64,000 nucleotides of DNA from Legionella cincinnatiensis (GTDB lineage Bacteria > Pseudomonadota > Gammaproteobacteria > Legionellales > Legionellaceae), in the NCBI RefSeq assembly GCF_900452415.1, contig NZ_UGNX01000001.1, forward strand, positions 1,240,001-1,304,000, written 5' to 3'. The translations under genes were made by a program, and so were the position numbers. The notes below the pieces were generated by a model, which was not told the origin of the DNA, did no database searches, and worked only from the letters and a program-made list of their open reading frames with translations. This document shows, piece after piece, positions 1-9,500 of the stretch. Each line of letters begins with the position of its first letter. Positions within the stretch are counted from its first letter, which is position 1.

Positions 1-58
1 TTCTGAAGTAAAGTTAGATATTGTTTGGGATATCGTGCGATTATGTACCTATATTATA

Positions 59-94
59 CAGAAATCGGCCCCTGGTCGCATTTGGCCGTTTCTG
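59..94. repeat. Imperfect inverted repeat (hairpin) at left edge
   Basis: The arms cagaaatcggcc (59-70) and ggccgtttctg (84-94) are complementary apart from one extra T and enclose a 13-base spacer. It lies downstream of the leftward YHS gene, so it may act as a terminator, but there is no clear T tract. No gene is visible in bases 1-156. Confidence 0.35.
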
Positions 95-156
95 TAACTT
101 AACCGCATAAGGCGCAGTACGTGGCAATGGGAGTCAAGGATCAACAACTCCTTATT

Positions 157-618
157 TTATATGGAAGGACCCTTATTTTGTATTTTTATCCATTGTGCAT
201 CTGCTTTTTTGATGTTACCAGGAATATCTTTTACCCAAATGCCTTGGATTTGTTGATTCAAATTAAGATAGAGTTTGTTATTTACTATTTTCCATGCTAG
301 CGGATCACTAATCACTTTATGGCCGACAGAGACTCCATATGCACAATATCCTCCATAGGCAGGTAGATATTTTTCAGGATTTGCTGCAAAAGTTTTTTGG
401 TTTTCTGCAGTTGCAAAGATGTAAGCAACACCTTGATAAAACGCAACATGATTGCCATTTCCTCGTACGGGCCCACTTTTTTGTTGATAGGATACGAGAT
501 CATAACCTTGATTACCCACCAAACTAATTGAATTGCTCGCTGCAGATATGGAGGATTGAAGTAATAGAAAAAGGGTTATAAAGAATAAAGAGTAAAGACG
601 TGAAGGTAAGATGTTCAT
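157..618 (-). CDS. Secreted YHS-domain protein
   Basis: This is a 153-aa protein. Residues 1-26 form a signal peptide (basic start, leucine-rich core, cleavage near SISAAS), so it should act in the periplasm or outside the cell. The rest resembles YHS domains: a YDLVSY opening, a central AFYQGVAYIFAT strand, then FAANPEKYLPAYGGYC. This fold often binds metal or sits beside metal-handling proteins, but its substrate is unknown. The ATG at 618 is preceded by GGAG at good spacing. It is transcribed alone, away from the acyl-CoA dehydrogenase start. Family assignment is fairly firm; function is open. Confidence 0.75.
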   Translation of the reverse strand: MNILPSRLYSLFFITLFLLLQSSISAASNSISLVGNQGYDLVSYQQKSGPVRGNGNHVAFYQGVAYIFATAENQKTFAANPEKYLPAYGGYCAYGVSVGHKVISDPLAWKIVNNKLYLNLNQQIQGIWVKDIPGNIKKADAQWIKIQNKGPSI

Positions 619-658
619 GTTGATAGCTCCATGTTATACATATTTTTATTTTCCCGCT

Positions 659-2347
659 TTAAAAATCATTATAATCCATAGCAAGAATTAATGATTTTTT
701 CCTGTGGGCTTCTGAGAATAGGGATGGTTCAGATAGATTTTTCTCACACCACCGGATAGCAGTAGTGAGCGTTATAGAGTCTTTGCTTTTATAAAAAGCC
801 CATTGCGCATGTTCCAGCAATAAGCTTGCAGCAAAGGTTTGTGTTAAAGAATAAGCAAGCTGACGCGCACCTGTTTGTTGTTCCTCATTGTTTATCTGCG
901 GCGAGTGGATGTAATTTTGTAGCTTTTGTGCAACATTTTGGACTTTTACTTTAGACTGAATGAGATCTTGGAGCTTGATTTGGTGCAATCGTTGTTGTAC
1001 ATCCTCAAGAAATGCTACTGCTGCATTTTCTTTATGAATCGCTCGTAAGGCATCTAAACTTAGAATATTTGTTGTACCTTCCCATATAGATAATACTTGA
1101 GCATTTCGTAGTAATTGTGGCAATCCTGTATCTTCAATATATCCAGCTCCACCAAAGGATTCTAATGCTTCACTAACTAGTGCGATTGCTTGTTTTGCTG
1201 AATAGAGTTTTACAAGAGGTGTTAATAATCTTAATACGGCTCGTTCCGCCGGTGTTGCTTCACCTGATTCATCTTTTCCTAAAAGTTCAATGGCATGAAA
1301 AACAAGATGAAAGGCTGCGGTAAATTCTATTTGCATATTTGCTAAAGTTTCTAGGTGTAGCCCATGCTTTGATAAGGTATGTCCAAATGCGACGCGTTTT
1401 GTGGCATAATCACGGGCAAGTGCAATGGCGCGGCGCATATAGCCTACAGCGCAACATGCATTATAGATCCGCGTGATATTAAATAAAGAAGAGATTTTCT
1501 TTACTCCATCACCAGCGCCTCCGATCAATAATGCGGGCGTATTTTTTAATGTAAGTTCCGCTGTAGGTAGGGCGCGTGTACCTAATTTATCCTTTAAGCG
1601 ATTAATACGTATGCCATTGAGTTTACCCATTTGATCGCGAAGTTCGAGATAAAAAAGACTTAGTCCTTTACTGCCTTCAGGAGCACCTTCGATGCGTGCA
1701 AGAGTCATAGCGATTTGTGATGTTGTTGCCGAAGTGAACCATTTGTCGCCATTAAGAAGAAAGTAAGTACCATCAGGTTTAGCAATAGTTGAAGTACCAC
1801 TGACATCCGAACCTCCTGTGCGTTCCGTCATCCATTGTCCAGAAGTCCAAAATTGATTCGGGTCAGAAGTAATCAGATGAGGAAGTACGCGCTGTTTTAG
1901 TGATTCATCGGCATAAAGTTCCAATGCTCGAGCGGCGCCATCCGTCATTGCAAGAGGGCATGTATAAATGGCTGAAGAGGGGTGAAATAAATATAATTTT
2001 GCAAATTGATGAATGCGAGAGAAGGCACCATTCCGACGCTCATAGCCAATAGCAATTAATTTTTCTTCAGCCGAAATTTTGTCGAGCTCTTTCCATGCTC
2101 GAGATACTTCAATATGGTCGATACGCTTACCCCATGGATCATAGGGTATATGTTTTGGTGGAAATGCTTCTGCTTCTTGGCCCAATTGATAGATATCTTC
2201 AATGACCCGTTGACCTAAATGATGCAATTCAGGTTGAATCTCAGTAAGCATGCACGATGGAAGTTTCCACTCAAGATAAGCCTTTAATATTCGATCGTCA
2301 TCGTATTGATTGCCAAGACAAGGCGGAGTTTGAAAAAAATCACTCAT
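659..2347 (-). CDS. Acyl-CoA dehydrogenase, AidB-like
   Basis: This is a 562-aa FAD-dependent acyl-CoA dehydrogenase, cytoplasmic. Visible family features are the substrate/FAD loop TERTGGSDVS, the GDKWFTS strand, the AFGHTLSKHG arginine/FAD segment and the C-terminal IWEGTTNILSLD with the expected catalytic-base Glu at about residue 423. The long N-terminal region and the ESFGGAGYIEDTG stretch fit the AidB/ACAD11-like branch rather than short-chain enzymes (about 380 aa). In E. coli, AidB is part of the alkylation response, but related proteins act on fatty or branched acyl-CoAs; the substrate cannot be read here. The ATG at 2347 has an AAGGAAG ribosome site. It stands alone. Confidence 0.85.
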   Translation of the reverse strand: MSDFFQTPPCLGNQYDDDRILKAYLEWKLPSCMLTEIQPELHHLGQRVIEDIYQLGQEAEAFPPKHIPYDPWGKRIDHIEVSRAWKELDKISAEEKLIAIGYERRNGAFSRIHQFAKLYLFHPSSAIYTCPLAMTDGAARALELYADESLKQRVLPHLITSDPNQFWTSGQWMTERTGGSDVSGTSTIAKPDGTYFLLNGDKWFTSATTSQIAMTLARIEGAPEGSKGLSLFYLELRDQMGKLNGIRINRLKDKLGTRALPTAELTLKNTPALLIGGAGDGVKKISSLFNITRIYNACCAVGYMRRAIALARDYATKRVAFGHTLSKHGLHLETLANMQIEFTAAFHLVFHAIELLGKDESGEATPAERAVLRLLTPLVKLYSAKQAIALVSEALESFGGAGYIEDTGLPQLLRNAQVLSIWEGTTNILSLDALRAIHKENAAVAFLEDVQQRLHQIKLQDLIQSKVKVQNVAQKLQNYIHSPQINNEEQQTGARQLAYSLTQTFAASLLLEHAQWAFYKSKDSITLTTAIRWCEKNLSEPSLFSEAHRKKSLILAMDYNDF

Positions 2348-2464
2348 GGATCGCTTCCTTATGATTTTTAGTGGCTTCCTATCTTAGCTGGATTAGAAAT
2401 AGTGGGCAACTAAGAAAATTTCACTTATTTTCAACAATAAAGAAAATACCTAGGGTGAGATTGA

Positions 2465-2495
2465 TTGACAATTAAGAGAAGACTAACGTTATAAT
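2465..2495 (+). promoter_or_regulatory. Putative sigma-70 promoter for the bestrophin gene
   Basis: TTGACA at 2465-2470 and TATAAT at 2490-2495 both match consensus perfectly, with a rather long 19-bp spacer. The predicted transcript would start near 2502 and leave a leader of about 90 nt before the ATG at 2595. Confidence 0.5.
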
Positions 2496-2594
2496 AACGC
2501 ATTTTTTGGACCTCAAAATTAATATAATTGCAGCTTTGTTGAGAATAAGTAGTCAAGTTACACTATAGAATTATCTAATTAAGGTTTTTTTAGG

Positions 2595-3458
2595 ATGAAG
2601 CAAAGATCACATAACCTTTTAACTTGGGTGCCCCATCTTTTTTTGTTTTATAAAGAAAAAGTATTTCGAAAATTATTGCCGATCTCAATCATTATTATTC
2701 TCTATGCTGTATTCATTGCTTATTTTTTTGAAAGTGCAACTCGCTATAATTTAGGTCAGTTTCATCTTATTTTTAGCTTTATTCTAACTATTATTATTAG
2801 TTTTAGAGTCAATACCAGTTATGCACGTTGGTGGGAAGGGCGAGTTTTATGGGGATCTATTGTAAATAATTGCCGTAATTTGGGTTTAAAGTTTGATGCA
2901 TTTGTGGGGTTGAATCAATATCCGGATTTTTATTTATTACTCCAGAAGCTTCCTGTGGTTATTAAATCACATTTACGAAAAGAAAATAGTGGCATTCAAA
3001 CAGAATTACTTTCTTTATGTATTCATGAGTTTGAAGGCAAACATCCTGTTCTTTTGATCACAAAACGCATGTATCGTATTCTTAATGAGTTGCGTCAAGA
3101 AAATAAGCTGCATCTGGAACAATATCTGGCTTTAGATGTTCATCTTGCGAACCTTATGGATATGGTAGGGGGCTGTGAGCGTATTGCTAATACTCATGTG
3201 CCTCCCGCTTTTGCTTTTTTTGTGAAACAAGCGTTGCTTTTTTACGCGCTTATGTTTCCTTTTGGTTGGATTGACACTTTTGGCTTTTTTATTATTCCAA
3301 TGATGGTTATGATTGTTTACATTTTACTGGGCCTAGAAATCTTATCTGAAGAATTAGAAGATCCTTTTGGCAAAGATGATAATGATTTACCGCTTAATGC
3401 GATTGCTAAAAATATTGTGCGGAATGTAGAACAAATTGCTGAGATCGACGCGCATTGA
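2595..3458 (+). CDS. Bestrophin-family chloride channel (UPF0187)
   Basis: This is a 287-aa membrane protein. Two N-terminal helices (residues about 24-45 and 53-70) are followed by the bestrophin signature, SFRVNTSYARWWEGR, and then NNCRNLGL. Two more hydrophobic helices lie at about 205-250, and the C-terminal part has LEILSEELEDPFG, which resembles the family's conserved ELEDPFG/NDLP motif. Bacterial homologues form pentameric anion or cation channels in the inner membrane. The ATG at 2595 follows a strong promoter and a weak AAGG. The length is normal for bacterial bestrophins. There is no operon partner. Confidence 0.9.
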   Translation: MKQRSHNLLTWVPHLFLFYKEKVFRKLLPISIIIILYAVFIAYFFESATRYNLGQFHLIFSFILTIIISFRVNTSYARWWEGRVLWGSIVNNCRNLGLKFDAFVGLNQYPDFYLLLQKLPVVIKSHLRKENSGIQTELLSLCIHEFEGKHPVLLITKRMYRILNELRQENKLHLEQYLALDVHLANLMDMVGGCERIANTHVPPAFAFFVKQALLFYALMFPFGWIDTFGFFIIPMMVMIVYILLGLEILSEELEDPFGKDDNDLPLNAIAKNIVRNVEQIAEIDAH

Positions 3459-3681
3459 GCACTTATGCTCTGTATCGAGTATAGGTTAAGGTAAGTTATT
3501 GAATTTTTGCTTGAAAAGCAAAGATACATGGGGTAATTTTTATGGAAATGATTGTCCCTAAATGAACCCAACTTAATACCTGAAGATTTTCCCTGGAGCT
3601 AGTATGTTTATCCGCAGGAGCAGGCTTCATCTATTATCTGGGAGATATCAGCACATCCATCATTGAGATAAGGAGGGTTAA

Positions 3682-4314
3682 ATGATAAGTAATAACACGT
3701 TAGAGCATGAGCATTGCCATATACATCCTAACAAATGTATCTCTTGGACCGCTATTTTTGTAGGTGCATTAATAGCCCTTGGGCTTGGTCTATTGTTTGG
3801 TCTTTTAGGTGCAGTTATAGGATTAAATTCTTTGAAGACTGTAAATAGTGGTTCAATTGTATTCTCGCTTGGTGGAATGCTAGGAGTAATCGTTTGTGTT
3901 ATTGTGGCTACAGCTATAAGTGGTTACATAACAGGTTATCTAGGCCGTTTGCATTGTTCCAAACACCATCATTTAGGTATTGTGTATGGCTTTATTACAT
4001 GGGTTTCTTCTTTGATCTTAGGCGCTATATTACTAGGGATTTTAAGTCAAAACGTAGTAGCTTATTCAAATATTGCTCGTACTGTGGTGGCAATTCCAGT
4101 GCCCATTACACAAATTACGACCCCAGTTGGCTCGACTAAGATTTCTTCTTCAACAGAAAATGGGGAAAAAGTCACTGTTGTGGAGGTTAATGTGACTCCT
4201 GCGGATCTTGCTTCAGGTGCTTTTTTAGCCTTCTTGTTATTTTTTCTTGGAGCAATGTTTAGTTGTCTTGGTGCTCATTGGGGAATGCGTTGTCATAGAA
4301 ATAAGGATAAGTAA
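3682..4314 (+). CDS. Membrane protein with His-rich N-terminus, unknown
   Basis: This 210-aa protein starts with a short His-rich segment (HEHCHIHPNKC, about residues 8-18). Three hydrophobic helices follow (about 20-45, 58-82, 95-118), then a polar Thr/Ser/Val region (about 130-168) that probably faces the periplasm, a final helix (about 170-195) and a basic tail. I do not recognise the family; glycine-rich helices of this sort occur in small Legionella membrane proteins. An excellent AAGGAGG lies 5 bases before the ATG at 3682. A perfect 13-bp hairpin follows the stop. The His/Cys cluster could bind metal, but that is inference. Confidence 0.7.
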   Translation: MISNNTLEHEHCHIHPNKCISWTAIFVGALIALGLGLLFGLLGAVIGLNSLKTVNSGSIVFSLGGMLGVIVCVIVATAISGYITGYLGRLHCSKHHHLGIVYGFITWVSSLILGAILLGILSQNVVAYSNIARTVVAIPVPITQITTPVGSTKISSSTENGEKVTVVEVNVTPADLASGAFLAFLLFFLGAMFSCLGAHWGMRCHRNKDK

Positions 4315-4318
4315 ACGA

Positions 4319-4350
4319 TTATGCCTACATCAGAAACGATGTAGGCATAA
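4319..4350. terminator. Perfect 13-bp hairpin after the membrane-protein gene
   Basis: Arms at 4319-4331 and 4338-4350 pair perfectly around a 6-base loop just 5 bases after the upstream stop codon. Only three T residues follow on the + strand, so termination efficiency is uncertain. Confidence 0.55.
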
Positions 4351-4400
4351 TTTGCTGCAGCTTAGTCTTTGTTTCTAATTTGCTAAAGATGAGACAAGTC

Positions 4401-4513
4401 CCTTGATTTCCTGGTAACGACGCAGCAGCATGTAAGGCTTCTGAAATGTCATTTTCGCGCAAAATGCGCCTTTCGGGGCATGAGGCGTGAACGCTTATCA
4501 CGGAAAATCAAGG
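4401..4513. repeat. Intergenic segment with inverted ends
   Basis: CCTTGATTTCC at 4401-4411 is nearly complementary to GGAAAATCAAGG at 4502-4513. The interior is GC-richer than its surroundings and contains a short cgcg/gcgc hairpin near 4462-4474. I see no coding sense. It may be a small palindromic element between two converging genes. Confidence 0.3.
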
Positions 4514-4549
4514 TATGAATGACTAAGAGGGCCGAATTATAAGCTGGCT

Positions 4550-4948
4550 CTAATAATTGCAATTAAAATCATAAGGAAATACTACAGAAACACTATTTTC
4601 TGGGCCATTTAAAACAACGGGACCTGCTTTTAAAACACATTGGCCAATAACAGGAGCTTGCAACCAGCTATTTACTGGAGTTGTATATAGCGTAGCGCTT
4701 ATAGTTAAGGGCTCTGAAATGCAAGGTAGTTTTTCAATATATTGTGGGGCACTTCCGCCGCTTAGTGTAATTGATTTACTCAACCCTAATTGATTTGTTA
4801 CATTAAATGCAACATTTTGGTCAAAAGTTACTGGCGGTGTTGAAACGGCCACTTGAACCTTACAGCTTATATCTGTGCTAGCATATGCAGGAAGAAAGGC
4901 CGAAAAACTCATTATGGAAAAAGTAGTAAAAATCACCTTTTTTAACAT
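4550..4948 (-). CDS. Small secreted protein, unknown
   Basis: This is a 132-aa protein with a clear signal peptide (basic MLKK, hydrophobic core, cleavage near AYAS, residues 21-24). The mature part is Ser/Thr/Val-rich with alternating hydrophobic residues, suggesting a beta-sandwich. It has four Cys (about residues 29, 75, 103 and 130) that could form two disulfides. I do not recognise the family. The pattern recalls small fimbrial or chaperone-like periplasmic proteins, but there is no usher or chaperone gene nearby. AGGAG precedes the ATG at 4948. It is divergent from the lipase gene. Confidence 0.6.
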   Translation of the reverse strand: MLKKVIFTTFSIMSFSAFLPAYASTDISCKVQVAVSTPPVTFDQNVAFNVTNQLGLSKSITLSGGSAPQYIEKLPCISEPLTISATLYTTPVNSWLQAPVIGQCVLKAGPVVLNGPENSVSVVFPYDFNCNY

Positions 4949-5142
4949 AAAAAACTCCTAGATTAGTGGTTCAATTTTTTGTTAACGGAATTCATTGTAA
5001 AAGGATAAATAGAGTATCTTGTAATAGGAAAAAAATCCATCAACTATGTCAAAAAAAAGATTTATATACTCGCCTTGGAATGTTTTTTGAAGCTGCTATA
5101 TTAGATAAAATTAGAAAGGTTCTTTTTAATAAAGGGATATTA

Positions 5143-5997
5143 ATGGTCAAGGTTAAAACCATTCACAAATTAAGGCGATATATTCAACTCATGTTGGTAA
5201 TGAGTGGATTGATGAGCGTGGTTCCAGTTCATGCATTCTTTCCTCAGACTAAGCATGAGCTTAGTGCCCATAAAATGCAGCTCAAACCACAACACCCTCG
5301 GGAAGTAATTGTCTTAATTCATGGTTTAATGCGTACTTCTTTAAGTATGTGGCCCCTAAAAAATTTTTTAAAAAGGAATGGATATGAAGTTTACACTTAT
5401 AGCTATCCTTCGCATAAATACAGTATTCAAGAACATGGGACTTATTTAAATCAGTATATTAAAAATTTATTGGCAAAAAATCCCGGAGTAAAAATTAACT
5501 TTATTACTCACAGTCTGGGAGGAATTATTACTCGAGAAGCGCTCTCTAAACTTTCCAAAGAACAATTAAAAGATATTGGTTCTCTTATTATGCTGGCTCC
5601 TCCCAACCAAGGTTCAAAATTAGCAAAAATCTCGACGAAAGTGTTTCCTATGCTTACTTTTCCGATAAAACCATTAGCTGAGCTTAGCTCTGATCAAACC
5701 TCATACGTACATCATGTGCCTGTGCCTAACATTAAAATAGGGATAATAGCGGGTCGGTATGATGCGAAAGTACCACCTGAATATGCACGTTTAGAAGGAC
5801 AAAATGATCCTGTCATTGTTAATGCCAATCATACATTTATTATGAATAATGCAAAAACTCGTGAATTAATCATGAATTTTTTAGAAACAGGAACATTCGG
5901 GCCGGTGGCGGGTAAAATCTCTTCGTACAAAGAAATAAAATCGGCAGCCGAACAAAATTATCAGAAAAAGCAAAACAAAATGCGCGCTAACATTTGA
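5143..5997 (+). CDS. Secreted alpha/beta hydrolase (lipase/acyltransferase-like)
   Basis: This 284-aa protein has an N-terminal signal peptide ending at about VPVHA (residue 32). The mature part opens with VIVLIHGLMRTSLSM, the oxyanion-hole HG of lipases. The nucleophile elbow is THSLGGIITREAL with Ser at about residue 124, an Asp lies in IAGRYDAKVPPE, and the His is in NANHTFIMNN. It fits the family 1/PGAP1-like secreted lipases that hydrolyse triglycerides or lipid esters. The frame stays open upstream to 4966, but the ATG at 5143 has an AAAGGGA ribosome site and starts exactly at the signal peptide. The basic tail (about 30 residues) is low-complexity. Confidence 0.8.
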   Translation: MVKVKTIHKLRRYIQLMLVMSGLMSVVPVHAFFPQTKHELSAHKMQLKPQHPREVIVLIHGLMRTSLSMWPLKNFLKRNGYEVYTYSYPSHKYSIQEHGTYLNQYIKNLLAKNPGVKINFITHSLGGIITREALSKLSKEQLKDIGSLIMLAPPNQGSKLAKISTKVFPMLTFPIKPLAELSSDQTSYVHHVPVPNIKIGIIAGRYDAKVPPEYARLEGQNDPVIVNANHTFIMNNAKTRELIMNFLETGTFGPVAGKISSYKEIKSAAEQNYQKKQNKMRANI

Positions 5998-6057
5998 AAG
6001 ATAGATTAGTATAGAAATTTATCGCTAATAAAATTTACCAAATTTGTTTCGAGAGTA

Positions 6058-6498
6058 CTATCTGGATGGCGTTATTTGGTATGTATGAGCTGCATTTGTT
6101 GTTTCAATGATCATTTTAGAAATTGTTTCACTAAGCAATTCGCGCGCTGAGTGTTTTGCTCTGGTTGAAGGGAGAGTTATGGTAGTGAATAAATCTTGAT
6201 AGACCTCGTGTTCATCACTCAAGGAGCATTTGCAAAAACCATTAATTTCGCGCAATTGTCGGCACATATAATTGATTGTATTATCAGTTTCGTATTGAGG
6301 GAGTGATCTTTGAAATTCTTTTTCGAGTTCTTCGGAATCAGCATAAGTGGCTAAAAGTAACAAAGTATCAAATACTTCGAGTCTGTTTTCTTTTTCAATT
6401 GCATCTGGAGTGGTTGAAAGTATTTTTCGCATTTGATTAATAAATTGTTCTATTTTATTTTTCTGGAATGCAATTTTTACCTGCAACTCAGTATTCAT
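6058..6498 (-). CDS. Small orphan protein downstream of the zeta-toxin-like gene
   Basis: This 146-aa soluble protein is alpha-helical and Glu/Lys-rich, with no signal peptide or membrane segment. I do not recognise it. An upstream in-frame Met exists at about 6579, but the ATG at 6498 has a near-perfect AGGAGG six bases upstream, so I use that. It begins 43 bp after the stop of the 1406-aa zeta-toxin-like gene on the same strand, so the two are probably co-transcribed. By analogy with epsilon/zeta modules and with Legionella metaeffectors, it could bind or restrain the large protein. That is inference from position only. Confidence 0.55.
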   Translation of the reverse strand: MNTELQVKIAFQKNKIEQFINQMRKILSTTPDAIEKENRLEVFDTLLLLATYADSEELEKEFQRSLPQYETDNTINYMCRQLREINGFCKCSLSDEHEVYQDLFTTITLPSTRAKHSARELLSETISKMIIETTNAAHTYQITPSR

Positions 6499-6541
6499 TA
6501 TATAACCTCCTGACCTAAAAGATGCGCTAATCATATTATAT

Positions 6542-9500
6542 TTAGTTTGAAATGGTTTTAAGCAAAGAATTTCCATTATTATCTTGCGTAGAGTATGTAT
6601 CAATTAATTGATCAACAACAAAATCAATATCATCATGCAATAAACACTCTTTTTGAACGGACTTTAGATTACCAAGTTTTGCGTATAATAAAAACATTTG
6701 TAATAAAGATTTTTCAGTCTTATTTTCTTTGATCTTCATTTTAATTTGTTCAGGATCGATTATTTCCATAATCATTTGACCATTACTTTCCTTTTTAACA
6801 GTGAAGCATGGTTTATTATGCTCTCCATTCAATACAATTTTAAATCCATAATCTGTTACTGCAAATAATGAGTCAATTTGGAATTCAGGTTGTTTTAATC
6901 GTTTCAAAAAAAGATGTTTGTCACTTTTGGCTCCAGTATTTACTCGCGCTTTATTAAAAAAGGATGCTAAACACATCAAAGAGCCTTTATCATGGCTAAT
7001 TGTTAGGGTTTTTTCTCCATGTGTGTCCACAGTAGCAATTAAAGGCGGGATCGTGTTGCGAGGGACATTAGTGTTGTAAAACGCAATTGTTGTATTGGGA
7101 TCACAATGAATTAATAAGTTAAGACTTGCTGTTTTATGCATATGAATCAGGCTTGTGGTGTTTACATAACGACCTTTATCAGCTGAGCTGCTTTCTTCTT
7201 GTCTTGCTCTTTCATAAGAACGTTTGACAACTTCTGACATGTCATTCAGACAAGCACAAATGACTAAAGAATTATTATTTTTTGCAACTAAGGCTTTTTG
7301 TGAAGGTTTATAAGTCACTCCATCAATAATGATATTGGGCCGTTTTTCCTTTTTTGCTTGCAGGTGCTCTTCAATAAGCTCACTAATTAAATAGGCACTA
7401 TCTTGAGTACGAATAAAAACTTGTTCTGTTTCCTGTTTTTCAAATTCATCAGTGAACGGCATAAATATGCCCCGATAATCATCCGTTGCAAGTGATACGT
7501 AGTCTTTTCTTTCTTCTTTTTTTATGTATCTGTTAGAAATAGTACTTTTACCGCTCGCTGCTGGTCCTAAAAAAACAAAATCATGATTATCGGTTAATGA
7601 ATATACTGTTTTTTTCTCAAGCTTTATTTCTTCAGTAAAGTCATCTAAGTTTTTATCTAAAAACGCGGACATAGTTTGATTAACCAGCTTTTTTTGTATC
7701 TTATTCATTTCCATGATGAAGCACGAATTAAATCTGGATTGGTATGCGATACTCCCTTGATTTAGTGAAGGATATAGTTTTTCCATTCGTTCGTGGGCTT
7801 TTTTAGTACAGATTTGTTCGGTATTTGGCTCTTTGAGTGATATATAAATTTTTGACCAAGCATCTAAAAGTTTCTCGAATTTTGTACTGGATTTTAGAAT
7901 ACTATGAAATAATTGTTGTGCTAATTTATTGACTTCTTCCACATCTACTCGATAATCAGTGATGAGTCTCGTAGCAAGATGAAGCATTAATGTTGTTTGC
8001 ATTTTGGGAACTAAGACATCAGTCAGCCATTCTTCATGAGCTATATTCGCATGAATTAATTGATCTTGTAGATCACCTTCCATAAAATTAGGTTGGAGTA
8101 TGCGATTATAAGTTTCGTGTAATTTTTTTTCTTGAGTATTCCATCGACTCAAACCCTTTAGAGTTAAGATATGCCTCATATTAAAATGAGCAACTGCTGC
8201 TTCCCTAACCTCGCTTAATCGGTTTAGTGGTTTTGAGAATGATTGTTCGGGAAGGGTCAATTCTTCACTTAATGGGCGAACTTCTTTTACTTCCGGCCTC
8301 AATATGTCCATAGATAAAATTTTATTGCCATTACGAGCGCTACGACTAATTCTTACACTACCTAGAGAGTTTGTGGAGGGCATTTTTTTGACTAAGGAAT
8401 TCGATTCCATTTGATGCATATGTAAGAGAGCAAGTAAAGGTTTCTTTTTAGGTAATGGATTTGTTGCTTTCTGTTTTTGTGCTTGAAAATGAGGCAACCT
8501 CACTGAAGGTTTGGAAAGCAAAGAGTGATCATGCTGTTTATTATAAAAATCAATACCTGCTGCAAGAATCTCTTTGGCCTGATCGCTAACTCCTTGAATC
8601 TCACCGTTTAGGTTGCCAGGAATGACATCAAGTATTTCATGATTATGATCATAGATAATAGTCATCACATAATCTTGAGGCTTAAGATGCGTATAAGCAA
8701 TTTCAGACAGTTTGGTTTTTCCCATCATTTCTGCAAAAGGTTGTGAATGAAATGCTTCTTTTCCGCGAACAATGTAGAGAATCTTAATATCATTCATGCC
8801 CCCAAATTTAAGGGTGATATCAAATTTATCAGTCACAGTATGGGTGCCAACTCCAGTAGCTGCTAATGGAGTAGCGGTTCCTGAGCGAATTTCATGTTTT
8901 TTTAGGTTATTTTCTTGCCCGGATAATAAATGACTATCAGTAGGATACTCCCCGATACGAGTCACTTTTTTAGCAAAAAACTCTGTTTCAGCTAAGGAGT
9001 CAGTTAAATGCTCTCCTTTAAAAACTACGGGAGCTTGAGTGAGATTTAATTTATCATTTTCATAACTACGTACAGTATGATAGTGATGTATGTCATTTTT
9101 TAAATAGGATGTTAGTTTATCTTTAAGCTGCTCTCGAAATACAATAGATGGCGGTATTACTAAGCTTGATTCATCTGTTAAAAAAGAATGCTCTTTTTTA
9201 TTTTTAACATCACGTACGGAAACAAAATTTGTATTGTTCACTAAGCCAATAACCAAATCTACTAAATTAAGTTTCCAGATTTTTTCTTTCTCTTTACTGT
9301 CTGGCACATATTGGGTGATTTTGTCATTAGTAGAGTTAAAGATGATTTTTTTGATAAAATTTTCAAAATTTCCTGTCGTGGATGGAAACGTTTCGTTTTG
9401 TTTCAAAAGCGGAGTATTTTTATAGAATTCGTCAATAGTTTTTAAAAGCTTAATCAGCTGTATTATCTTATTATCCAATTCTTTATCTTTGGCATGGGGA

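Noticed and set aside
4966-5142. Longer start for the lipase gene
   Set aside because: The frame is open, but the peptide is basic and featureless, and the ATG at 5143 has a good ribosome site and begins the signal peptide.
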